The notes: generated from the sequence alone by a model not told the origin. Positions 1 through 6,582 are shown, counted from the first letter of the stretch. The stretch: DNA of 8,215 bases from Desulfobacterales bacterium (GCA_029934695.1 JAOZLU010000300.1:1-8215), one strand, 5' to 3'. Translations and numbers: made by a program.

Positions 1-54
1 AACATCAAACATCAAACATCAAACATCAAACATCAAACATCAAACATCAAACAT
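1..54. repeat. 7-bp tandem satellite (AACATCA)n
   Basis: Seven perfect copies of AACATCA fill bases 1-49, followed by a partial copy (AACAT) up to base 54. The array starts at the window edge, so its true length is unknown. It abuts the stop codon (55-57) of the lipoprotein gene and therefore lies in that gene's 3' untranslated region. The 7-bp period is not a multiple of three and no protein is suggested. A slippage-generated satellite is the simplest explanation. Confidence 0.95.
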
Positions 55-1059
55 TTATTTGATAATGTCATTTATCAGGCCCAGAGCATTTTTGTTATAT
101 TCCAGGCCATAATCATTCACTTTCTTCAGGTTCAGAACAACGTGTGATCCAGCGGGGAACTGCACTTTTTCATCTATTTCATCTCCGGAAAGCACTCCCA
201 TCGCAATGTTGGCCGTCTGCCGCCCAATGGTGGGATCGTCAACGGAAACAATCAGGACAGCTCCCAGCTTTGCAAATATATGATGGTAAGAAAAAACAGG
301 CGTTTTATTAATGTCGCATATCTTCAATATTTCATACAAACACTTTTTTTCACCCATGACCAGAGGATCGGAGATCATCCACATCGCATCCACATCAGGA
401 AGTAACTGTTTTAAAATGAGCAGGGTCTGGGTTTTGTCGGAAACAGCTCTGCCGATAATCTCAAGCCCCAGCTCTTTGGCTTGGGATTTGGTGTTTTCAA
501 ACCACTCTGAGGTATATTGAGGGCTGTACAGCATGCCTATTTTTTCTATGCCTTGGAAGACGGACCGAAACATGAAGATTGGCATCCTGGGATGCAGTTC
601 GTTGGATACGCCGTAAAGCTTCCGGGGCAGACGGGGCAGACGGAGCCAGTTGATAATTGAAGAAAAAACAATGGGTTTGTCACTGAAATGCTTATTTGCA
701 AGAGAATACGCTTTCCCGCCGATACAATAAATGATGTCGGGATTATAAGAGGACATGCCGGCGATATCAGCATTCATTTCCTTTTTGCTGCCCAGATCAA
801 CTTCTTTTATCGGATTCGGGACTGTCTTTTTAAATTCTTCTTGGACAACTCTGTATTTCTCAACCGCAGCGTTGGAATTGATCAGCAGGATTTTATTCAG
901 TTTCGCTGATATTTCTTGGTTCCCTCTGTCTTTTTCCGGAGCGGGGTCCGATCTGGTCGGCAGTGTATTTGGATTTCCGCACGCGAATAATATGCCGGAA
1001 ACAAGGAGGAAAGCACATATCAACTTTGAAATATTCATTTTTCTTTTGTTTTCAGTCAT
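55..1059 (-). CDS. ABC-type substrate-binding lipoprotein (PF04392-like)
   Basis: Predicted 334-residue exported lipoprotein. The start at 1059 (MTENKRK) is chosen because CTGGAGGGCTGAACAG sits just before it, giving GGAGG about 9 nt from the ATG; an in-frame ATG at 1113 lies inside the upstream gene and lacks such a site. The N-terminus has a basic n-region, a hydrophobic stretch and a lipobox LFAC with Cys27, followed by Gly, so lipidation and probable outer-leaflet or outer-membrane sorting are expected. A Pro/charged linker of about 30 residues precedes the fold, which begins at KILLINS. Segments such as PDIIYCIGGKAYSLA, KPIVFSSI, KIGMLYSPQYT, DAMWMISDPLV and VDDPTIGRQTANIAMGVLSG match the pattern I know for the 'ABC transporter substrate-binding protein' family PF04392, whose ligands are often unknown. 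A 9-bp duplication gives LRLPRLPR near the middle. It follows the PhnD-like gene by only 4 bases. No permease or ATPase is visible, so a sensory role is as plausible as transport. Confidence 0.8.
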   Translation of the reverse strand: MTENKRKMNISKLICAFLLVSGILFACGNPNTLPTRSDPAPEKDRGNQEISAKLNKILLINSNAAVEKYRVVQEEFKKTVPNPIKEVDLGSKKEMNADIAGMSSYNPDIIYCIGGKAYSLANKHFSDKPIVFSSIINWLRLPRLPRKLYGVSNELHPRMPIFMFRSVFQGIEKIGMLYSPQYTSEWFENTKSQAKELGLEIIGRAVSDKTQTLLILKQLLPDVDAMWMISDPLVMGEKKCLYEILKICDINKTPVFSYHHIFAKLGAVLIVSVDDPTIGRQTANIAMGVLSGDEIDEKVQFPAGSHVVLNLKKVNDYGLEYNKNALGLINDIIK

Positions 1060-1063
1060 CTGT

Positions 1064-1927
1064 TCAGCCCTCCAGTTTTTGCTTATCCGACGAGTCAATT
1101 GTTTTCCATCCATCCAGATCGAGCATTTTTACGATATTCGTTCCAGCCGAATCGTTAGGCAAATCTTTAATGATCTGAACAATTTTTTCAGCATCTTTGA
1201 CGAAGCTTTCAGGCACAGCCAATATCGGCAGCAGGGATGCTTTGCCTTCCGTTATGGTCTTCATTTTTGAGTGAAGCCTGGGATCCAGCATTTTCAAATT
1301 ACTGAGTGCATTTTCCGTGATCAGAGCCGATTTCGACATTTTGAATCCCACGGACATCAGGGCATCAATCTCTTTGGGAACCGTCAGTATCCTGACTATG
1401 TCTGCCGCATTTTTGTCTGCAAACATATCCCTGAGTACATTTCGTGTATACGCGATATCACTGGCAGATGCAACAGGCCCTTTTACTACGGAATTCATAT
1501 TGTCGGACTTGCCGGCAACCAAAATTCTCTTCTGGTGATTCTGGCCATTCCGTACGCCAACCAAAGAAGGGGTAAGAGAGTATTTTTTATGTATATTGCT
1601 GTAGTGCCAACTGGACAGAAGCAAAAGACATTTATTTTTGCCTTTGATATGCCGTTCAAAAGTTTCTCTGTCCTCAAAAGGCTGAAATTCGTAAGGACCT
1701 GACTTGGAAATCCATCTGTCGAATTCCATTTTTAACGATTTGAAATTGTTGATTTTAGTCTCAGAACTGTAGAAATAGATTACGATTTTTTCCGGACCTG
1801 CGAACACGGTATAAGTCATGCCAAAAAGAATAACACAGAAGAAAAGGAATGTCGGCAGCAGCTTATATTTCAAATCATCAAACCGTAAAATGCCCGGGAA
1901 TTTCATTGTTTGCAAAATGCTTGTCAT
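1064..1927 (-). CDS. PhnD-like periplasmic substrate-binding protein
   Basis: Predicted 287-residue exported protein. The start at 1927 (MTSILQT) is preceded by AGAGGTGAAACC, a good ribosome-binding site 5-6 nt away. The frame continues upstream to a GTG at 1987, which has no such signal. Residues 23-43 form a hydrophobic signal segment ending in TVFA|G, a plausible signal peptidase I site, so the mature protein should be periplasmic. The mature part begins KIVIYFYSSETK; later features are a central alternating alpha/beta pattern, VPKEIDALMSVGFKMSKSALIT, LLPILAVPESF and the C-terminal MLDLDGWKTID. These resemble the phosphate/phosphonate-type binding proteins (PhnD, PF12974) that end in a 'L.lDGW' segment. 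Identity to characterised PhnD is probably low and the ligand cannot be read from the sequence. It is the first gene of a two-gene unit: the ribosome-binding site of the downstream lipoprotein gene lies inside its last codons, which suggests translational coupling. A sigma70-like promoter lies about 166 nt upstream. Confidence 0.6.
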   Translation of the reverse strand: MTSILQTMKFPGILRFDDLKYKLLPTFLFFCVILFGMTYTVFAGPEKIVIYFYSSETKINNFKSLKMEFDRWISKSGPYEFQPFEDRETFERHIKGKNKCLLLLSSWHYSNIHKKYSLTPSLVGVRNGQNHQKRILVAGKSDNMNSVVKGPVASASDIAYTRNVLRDMFADKNAADIVRILTVPKEIDALMSVGFKMSKSALITENALSNLKMLDPRLHSKMKTITEGKASLLPILAVPESFVKDAEKIVQIIKDLPNDSAGTNIVKMLDLDGWKTIDSSDKQKLEG

Positions 1928-2093
1928 GGTTTCACCTCTGTTAAGAATCAGGCGGCGATCATTGATTTTGATCATTGCGTGATGCACAATTTTTATTTTC
2001 CCTGTTCCCGCCGGATTGACAGTCCGGCCAGCCAGCCCGAAAAGCGTGAACTGCTTTTGGAACTCAATGAAGGATGCCTTAATTTTAATTGAA
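1928..2093 (-). other. Long 5' leader of the binding-protein pair
   Basis: If the promoter at 2100-2128 is used, the mRNA carries about 166 untranslated nucleotides before the ATG at 1927. The leader contains an inverted repeat at 2010-2028 (GCCGGA, 7-nt loop, TCCGGC), a direct repeat of GATCATTG between 1957 and 1977, and the ribosome-binding site AGAGGTG next to the start. I recognise no known riboswitch class. The in-frame GTG at 1987 would place part of this leader in an N-terminal extension, but it lacks a ribosome-binding site. Confidence 0.35.
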
Positions 2094-2470
2094 GAAATGA
2101 TATTAGAGCATCAGAATTTTTTTGGCAAGCAAAAATATGCAATCAGCCAAAAGGCAAAATTTTTTCTGGATTTCATTTGAGCCGCACCGGACAAAACGCT
2201 TCCCGTGAATCCGGCAGGGATTCTGAACCGCTGATTGAACAGATTCATAAAATTCCGCAGATGTGATGATTGAAAACCGTCTGCATCAATCTGCGGTTCA
2301 GACGGACAGAATCAGGGGGCTGAACCGCAGATTCATAAGATTCCGCAGATGTGATGTTTGAAAACCGTCTGTGAAATCTGCGATTCTGAACCGCTGATTA
2401 TACAGATTCCGCAGATGTGATGTTTGAAAACCGTCTGTGAAATCTGCATTCATCTGCGTCAAACTGCGGT
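1988..2470. other. Non-coding stretch between priA and the binding-protein pair
   Basis: This 483-bp stretch holds no credible gene. It contains the distal part of the leader and the promoter of the PhnD-like gene (to 2128), an AT-rich segment without recognisable signals (about 2129-2218), and the palindromic repeat cluster (2219-2475). I see no T-tracted intrinsic terminator behind priA; folded repeat RNA might serve instead, which is inference. Confidence 0.6.
2100..2128 (-). promoter_or_regulatory. Sigma70-like promoter for the binding-protein pair
   Basis: Read on the minus strand, TTGCCA (2128-2123; 5 of 6 to TTGACA) and TAATAT (2105-2100; 4 of 6 to TATAAT) are separated by exactly 17 bases. 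The flanks are AT-rich. Transcription would begin near 2093 and run into the PhnD-like gene. It lies downstream of priA and its repeat cluster, so the pair need not depend on priA transcription. This is a pattern match only. Confidence 0.45.
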
Positions 2471-2475
2471 TCAGA
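2219..2475. repeat. Cluster of three short palindromic repeat elements
   Basis: Three related copies share the core ATTCCGCAGATGTGATG followed by (A/T)TTGAAAACCGTCTG: core positions 2252-2283, 2340-2371 and 2406-2437, the second and third identical and the first differing at one base. Copies two and three are identical over 43 bp (2339-2381 and 2405-2447), a 66-bp period. Copy one (2222-2302) is bounded by inverted ends, 2222-2237 and 2287-2302, matching at 15 of 16 positions. Copy three (2385-2475) is bounded by perfect 10-bp ends TCTGAACCGC / GCGGTTCAGA. The middle copy has lost its right end where it meets copy three. An exact 18-bp direct repeat, GATTCTGAACCGCTGATT, occurs at 2219-2236 and 2382-2399. 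The structure resembles REP- or MITE-like non-autonomous elements. No transposase lies nearby. The right end of copy three contains the priA stop codon. Confidence 0.85.
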
Positions 2476-4966
2476 ACATGAAGAACGGGTCAACATCCGC
2501 AACAATTTTAACCTCCCGGTGATGGAACATGGCCGACTCCTGAGCCATCAGTTGTCGGACAAACCGGTGAAGCGTCCCGGCACTCAACCCTTTCAGAAGA
2601 ATCTGCCATCTGTAGCGCTTGGCAATTTTAAAAATGGACGCCTCCACAGGCCCCAGTATTTCCACAGATACTGAAAACGACTCATCCCCTTTCCGCAGAT
2701 CATTGCATACATCTCCCATGATTTCAGCAAATTCCCGTGTTTTCACCTTGTCTCCGCCTGAAATTTTCAACTGAACCAGCCTTGAAAACGGAGGATAATT
2801 CAGGGCCTGCCGGAAAATGATCTCCTTGTCGTAAAAAGCTTTGAAATCCTGCTCCCCCGCAGATACAATGCTGAAATGACTCGGATTATACGTCTGCAGG
2901 ATCACCCTGCCGGGAACATCCCCCCGACCGGCCCTTCCGGAAACCTGGGCCAGCAGTTGAAATGTCCGTTCTCCGGCCCGGAAATCCGGAAAGCAGAGGG
3001 AAAGATCAGCACAGATAATTCCGACAAGAGTGATATTCGGAAAATCATGTCCCTTTGCCACCATCTGGGTCCCGACAAGTATGTCAATGCTGCGGTTCCT
3101 AATATCCTTCAGTATTTTTAAAAGCGAGCCTTTCCGGGTGGTTGTATCCCGATCCATCCTGGCAACCCTTGCACTCGGAAAAAGGGATTTCAGGGCAGAT
3201 TCAAGCTTTTCAGTACCCACTCCCAGCAACTTGATACTAAGAGAGTTGCAGGTGGGACACCTTGAACCGGCCGGCAGGGTAAAGCCGCAGTAATGGCACT
3301 TGTATGCTTTTGCCGACTGATGCAGTGTGAGAGTGACATCACAATTGTCACAATGAATCGGGTCTCCGCATGCCGCACAGACCGGAAAACCTGCAAAGCC
3401 CCGACGGTTCAGAAAAATAAGCGACTGCTCCCCGCGTTCAAGCGTTTCATTCATGGCTCCGTAAAGCTGCGGCGTGATAAAACGCCGGATTCCTTTCTGA
3501 TCCCTGATTTTCCGCAGATCAACAACACGGATATCCGGGAGAGGCCGTTTTTCAACCCGCTCGTTCAATCTGACCTCGACAAATTTTTTTGTCACCACAT
3601 TATAGTAGGACTGCACCGAAGGCGTGGCAGACCCCAGCACTGCAATCCCCCCTGAGAGCTTTGCCCTGACCACCGCAATATCCCTGGCATTATAAGGAAA
3701 ACCATTATCCTGCTTATAAGATGTGTCATGCTCCTCATCAACAATGATCATGCCGATATCTGAAAAAGGTGCGAAAATGGCAGACCTCGCACCGATGGCA
3801 ATGGCAGCTTCATCATGAATGATTCGCATCCACTGATCATAGCGTTCTCCCGGGGAAAGCCCGCTGTGAAGAACGGCAATACGTTCTCCGAAACGTGCCC
3901 GGAAGCGTCTTTCCATCTGGGATATCAGGGCAATCTCAGGAATCAGCACCAGCACGGAACGCCCCTTTCTGATGACCTCCGCGGCCGCCTGCATATACAC
4001 TTCAGTTTTCCCGCTGCCTGTGACCCCTGCCAGAAGATAGGTTGTAAATCCGTTTTCCAGAGAACCGGTGATTTCCGAAACAACATTTTCTTGTTCTTCT
4101 GTGAGGACCCGGGGGCGATCCGGGGTGATGGATTCACCAAAGGGATCCCGATAGACGCCTTTTTCAAAAATCGAAATATAATTTGATTTTTCAAGGGATT
4201 TTATGAGACGGGGAGCTGTGGGAACCTTTTCTTTCAATGCTTTTACGGAAATTTCACCTTTGGATTTTAAGATGGCGACAATTTTTTTTCTTGCTTCAGA
4301 AAGATTGACAGAGGATAGGTCTGAACGGTTTAATGACACAAACCGCTCCGTTCTTGGCCGGGTCCTTCCGCCCTTTAACTCTCTTTTTTTGGCAACCCAG
4401 CCGGATTTTTCTATGGTTTGAATCAGAGAATTCGGGATGTCTTTTTTTTTTCTTTTTTTTGAACTGGAACTTGGGAACAAGGAGGAGGAGGCAGCGTCCT
4501 GGGCCGGAAGTGAAAGGGATTTTAAATGACAGGGACCCTGAGTCAGTTTGCTTAAAATTTCACGTTGCAAAGGGGGAAGGGTATTCCCGGAAAGTTGGGT
4601 TTTGCCTGCCTCGGTAATGGAAACCGTCACAAAATCATAAAGATTCAGACCCCGGGGAAGCGCACTTTGAATGACTTCGCCAAGGGGATGCATATAATAA
4701 TCTGAAATCCATTTGAAAAACGGTATCATGGATGAGGGGAAAAGCGGCTTTTCATCCAGAACATCCAGAATAAGCCTGATTTTATAATGGTCATCGGGTT
4801 CGGCCACGCCCATAATATATCCCGTCACCCTGCGTCTGCCAAAGGGAACCAGGACTCTTTTTCCCACAGACACAAAAGAGGAAAGTGTCTCCGGGACCGC
4901 GTATGTAAAGGTATTTTCCACCGGAAGGGCGATGGCGACTTCGATGTGTTTTGAATTTATTGTCAT
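2471..4966 (-). CDS. priA: Primosomal protein N' / replication restart helicase PriA
   Basis: PriA is a 3'-5' superfamily 2 DNA helicase that recognises stalled or collapsed forks and directs reloading of the replicative helicase. From the ATG at 4966 the product has 831 residues (848 from an in-frame ATG at 5017); E. coli PriA has 732. In the 848 numbering: the 3'-end-binding domain starts at HIEVAIALPVENTFTYAVPE (24-43); Walker A GVTGSGKT at 331-338; DEEHDTSYKQ from 427; motif III GSATPS at 462-467; motif IV FLNRRGF from 535; eight zinc-ligand cysteines at 547, 550, 556, 559, 574, 577, 587 and 590; motif V GTQMVAKGHDFPN from 649; motif VI QVSGRAGRG at 691-699. All catalytic elements are intact. 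Odd is a Ser/Lys-rich linker (about 172-195) in the winged-helix region, which accounts for part of the extra length. Neither start has a clear ribosome-binding site; the ATG at 4966 fits the family N-terminus best. The stop codon lies inside a palindromic repeat. Confidence 0.97.
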   Translation of the reverse strand: MTINSKHIEVAIALPVENTFTYAVPETLSSFVSVGKRVLVPFGRRRVTGYIMGVAEPDDHYKIRLILDVLDEKPLFPSSMIPFFKWISDYYMHPLGEVIQSALPRGLNLYDFVTVSITEAGKTQLSGNTLPPLQREILSKLTQGPCHLKSLSLPAQDAASSSLFPSSSSKKRKKKDIPNSLIQTIEKSGWVAKKRELKGGRTRPRTERFVSLNRSDLSSVNLSEARKKIVAILKSKGEISVKALKEKVPTAPRLIKSLEKSNYISIFEKGVYRDPFGESITPDRPRVLTEEQENVVSEITGSLENGFTTYLLAGVTGSGKTEVYMQAAAEVIRKGRSVLVLIPEIALISQMERRFRARFGERIAVLHSGLSPGERYDQWMRIIHDEAAIAIGARSAIFAPFSDIGMIIVDEEHDTSYKQDNGFPYNARDIAVVRAKLSGGIAVLGSATPSVQSYYNVVTKKFVEVRLNERVEKRPLPDIRVVDLRKIRDQKGIRRFITPQLYGAMNETLERGEQSLIFLNRRGFAGFPVCAACGDPIHCDNCDVTLTLHQSAKAYKCHYCGFTLPAGSRCPTCNSLSIKLLGVGTEKLESALKSLFPSARVARMDRDTTTRKGSLLKILKDIRNRSIDILVGTQMVAKGHDFPNITLVGIICADLSLCFPDFRAGERTFQLLAQVSGRAGRGDVPGRVILQTYNPSHFSIVSAGEQDFKAFYDKEIIFRQALNYPPFSRLVQLKISGGDKVKTREFAEIMGDVCNDLRKGDESFSVSVEILGPVEASIFKIAKRYRWQILLKGLSAGTLHRFVRQLMAQESAMFHHREVKIVADVDPFFMF
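4442..4460. repeat. Homopolymer pair (T10-C-T8) inside priA
   Basis: On the plus strand, T10 (4442-4451), one C and T8 (4453-4460). On the coding strand this is A8-G-A10, encoding the lysine-rich KKRKKK of the extra linker in PriA. Runs of this length are prone to polymerase slippage. A one-base change would shift the frame upstream of every helicase motif. In this sequence the frame is intact. Confidence 0.9.
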
Positions 4967-5036
4967 TTTATCGTCATACAGGAAATTATGAAATTCGAGG
5001 TGCAGACAGCCTTGCATCCCGGTTTCTTTTTTTCTG

Positions 5037-5042
5037 ATTATA
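5037..5042 (-). promoter_or_regulatory. Possible -10 box for priA
   Basis: Minus-strand TATAAT, a perfect -10 match, lies 20 bases before the ATG at 5017 and 70 before the preferred ATG at 4966. The region about 17 bases upstream (around TTCAAG) matches the -35 consensus poorly. The box is part of the motif TATAATCAG that recurs in other intergenic spots of this window, so it may belong to a dispersed repeat as well as, or instead of, a promoter. Confidence 0.35.
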
Positions 5043-5093
5043 ACAGATGCGGGGAACCTTGAACTTGAACTCGGACGTGATCGTAAATGAATG

Positions 5094-5115
5094 TTCCTGG
5101 TTCTGGAACCAGGAA
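5094..5115. repeat. Perfect 10-bp inverted repeat between rnd and priA
   Basis: TTCCTGGTTC (5094-5103) and GAACCAGGAA (5106-5115) are perfect reverse complements with a 2-base centre. It lies 41 bases beyond the rnd stop codon and upstream of priA. As RNA from the minus strand it would form a strong hairpin and could stabilise or end the rnd transcript. No T-run follows, so it is not a classical intrinsic terminator. It could also be a repeat unit or a protein-binding palindrome. Confidence 0.7.
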
Positions 5116-5156
5116 TAATGCACTTGGCATCGTGATTTTTTCCTGAATCGGGTATA

Positions 5157-6368
5157 TTATCTCTTCATCTTTCGTAAAACAGTCACAATGTCTTTTCCAA
5201 ACGCCTTCCGCTGCCAGTTTTTCATTTCCTTAACCTCTTCAAGCTCTTTTATATTACGGGGATTTTTTGTCGCTATGGCGTTCATCAGCAATTTATTGCA
5301 AATCAGTGCAGGATCTATTTCAAGCGATTTTGCCCTGACACCCCGCCAACGCCTGATCGCTTTCACTCTTTCAGGTACTTTCGGAGACGATACAGGACCT
5401 TTCCTGCGCGGATAAACCGGGAAGTCTGTTTCAGGTATTTCGAGCGCCTCTCTGACCGTTTCCACCAAGGCATCGCCGTACATCCTGGCCTGTTTTCGGC
5501 TCAGGGCTTTAATTTTCTCCAGATGCTTCGGATTCAGGGGCTTTGCCCTTGCAATTTTCAGCAGCGAATCATTTCCGATTATCTTAAACAGCGGTTTGTC
5601 TTTTTTTTCAGCGATCTCTTTTCGAACCTGAAGAAGGTTTTCAAGAACAGCGAGGTCCCCCTGGGGGAGACGTCCTGCGCCCTTGAATCTCAGAAATAAC
5701 GGCTCACCGTCAAATGAAGCCGCTCTCACCTTGGTCAAATCATCACACTCCTCATGTACCCAGAAAAGCCGCCCTTTTTTTTCAAGTTCTTTTTCAAGGA
5801 CATTTGCAAGAGGGGCCAGATATATGGCATCTTTTGCGGCATATTCCAGCATATCCTTGGGCAACGGCCGTTTTGACCAGTCTTTTTTCTGATATTTCTT
5901 GTCAAGCCTGATATTGAAATGTTTCTGAAGAACCGCTTCCAGACCTGTTTCCCGGATTCCCAGAAATCTGGATGCAATCTGCGTGTCAAAAAGATTGCTG
6001 ATCTCTATATTGAAATCCCTGTACAGGGAACGAATATCATAATCTGCCCCATGGAAGACTTTTTTAATATCATGTCTGAAAAAAAAAGGTGCAAGCGGTG
6101 ACAAATCATCAAGTTGCAGAGGATCTATGATAACATTTTTTCGTTTTGTGGCGATCTGGATCAGGCAGACCTTTTCTCTGAAATGGTACATGGAGTCTGC
6201 TTCCAGATCAACGGCAACGGTTTTTTCCTTTTCAAGTATCCTTGCAAAATCTTTAAGCGCAGATTCCGTATCAATGATCTGATAGCCAAGCCTGTTGCCA
6301 TATTTTATTTTTTTCCCGACCCGCAGGGCTGTCTCCCCTAATGATTTTATTTTATTTAACCAACTCAT
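5157..6368 (-). CDS. rnd: Ribonuclease D (DEDDy 3'-5' exoribonuclease with HRDC domain)
   Basis: RNase D trims the 3' ends of tRNA precursors and other small stable RNAs using two metal ions. The 403-residue product (E. coli enzyme 375) has the DEDDy exonuclease domain at about 28-205: Exo I VDLEAD with Asp54 and Glu56; Exo II HGADYDIRSLY with Asp111; the conserved LFDTQIASRFLG (126-137); Exo III YAAKDAIYL with Tyr176 and Asp180. All expected catalytic residues are present. An HRDC domain follows at about 237-312 (LENLLQVRKEIAEKKDKPLF to VETVREAL). The tail is basic and contains a WRGVRAKSLEIDPALICN segment typical of the second C-terminal helical domain in this family. About 25 basic residues precede the exonuclease domain. 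The start has only a weak, distant GAGG. The gene is flanked by spacers with repeats on both sides and is followed 140-190 bases later by priA in the same direction. Cytoplasmic; no signal peptide. Confidence 0.93.
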   Translation of the reverse strand: MSWLNKIKSLGETALRVGKKIKYGNRLGYQIIDTESALKDFARILEKEKTVAVDLEADSMYHFREKVCLIQIATKRKNVIIDPLQLDDLSPLAPFFFRHDIKKVFHGADYDIRSLYRDFNIEISNLFDTQIASRFLGIRETGLEAVLQKHFNIRLDKKYQKKDWSKRPLPKDMLEYAAKDAIYLAPLANVLEKELEKKGRLFWVHEECDDLTKVRAASFDGEPLFLRFKGAGRLPQGDLAVLENLLQVRKEIAEKKDKPLFKIIGNDSLLKIARAKPLNPKHLEKIKALSRKQARMYGDALVETVREALEIPETDFPVYPRRKGPVSSPKVPERVKAIRRWRGVRAKSLEIDPALICNKLLMNAIATKNPRNIKELEEVKEMKNWQRKAFGKDIVTVLRKMKR

Positions 6369-6394
6369 GATGTTTTATTTTATGCCTCGACAGT

Positions 6395-6470
6395 GAAAAG
6401 TTGAAAGCGGCCCCGCAGTATGCTGAAACTGTTGATTGACAAATCCGGCGGGAGCCACTTTCAACTTTTC
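6395..6470. repeat. 17-bp inverted repeat in the rnd leader
   Basis: GAAAAGTTGAAAGCGGC (6395-6411) and GCCACTTTCAACTTTTC (6454-6470) are reverse complements at 16 of 17 positions, with a 42-base centre. The pair lies 27-102 bases before the rnd start codon. If transcription begins near the TATAAT at 6487-6492, the whole structure would be in the rnd mRNA leader. It may equally be the ends of a small non-autonomous element. Confidence 0.75.
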
Positions 6471-6486
6471 ATTTTTCACTTTTCTG

Positions 6487-6492
6487 ATTATA
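6487..6492 (-). promoter_or_regulatory. Possible -10 box for rnd
   Basis: Minus-strand TATAAT about 119 bases before the rnd ATG, within GTTATAATCAGAAA, a 14-base string also present upstream of priA (5031-5044). No good -35 hexamer is found at 16-18 bases. The sequence is also the arm of a 12-bp inverted repeat, so promoter function is uncertain. Confidence 0.3.
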
Positions 6493-6540
6493 ACGCTTTC
6501 AAAGGAGGCCTGAAATCAGCCCTGCATCGCACCTTATTTA

Positions 6541-6582
6541 ACCACAAAGGGCACAAAGAGGGGCACAAAGGGGCACAAAGAT
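6541..6582. repeat. Tandem GGGCACAAAG-type short repeat
   Basis: CACAAAG occurs four times, starting at 6543, 6552, 6564 and 6574 (spacings 9, 12 and 10), in the context ACCACAAAGGGCACAAAG and GGGGCACAAAG. Similar 'ACCACAAAG...CACAAAG' strings are, from general experience, common intergenic repeats in environmental bacterial genomes; I cannot check this here. Confidence 0.8.

Noticed and set aside
1060..1113. Upstream ATG at 1113 as start of the lipoprotein
   Set aside because: It would overlap the preceding gene by 50 bases, lacks a ribosome-binding site and would place 44 residues before the lipobox cysteine.
755..1702. Plus-strand open frames of 171 and 143 codons (755-1270, 1271-1702)
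   Set aside because: They run opposite to the two binding-protein genes, lack ribosome-binding sites and show no family features; the minus-strand genes have signal sequences and recognisable folds.
2130..2160. Possible sigma54 promoter (minus-strand TGGCTGATTGCA)
   Set aside because: The spacing between TGGC and TTGC does not fit the -24/-12 arrangement.
1..2361. TGATGTTTGA shared by the minus-strand satellite and the palindromic elements (2352-2361)
   Set aside because: The match is only 10 bases of low-complexity sequence and in opposite orientation; a common origin is not supported.
2252..2437. Possible CRISPR array
   Set aside because: Three copies of a 32-bp core occur, but the intervals differ greatly in length (56 and 34 bp), the flanks are themselves repeated with inverted ends, and no cas gene is present.
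3293..4617. Plus-strand open frames of 94-123 codons within priA
   Set aside because: They are antisense to strongly conserved helicase motifs and are explained as shadows of priA.
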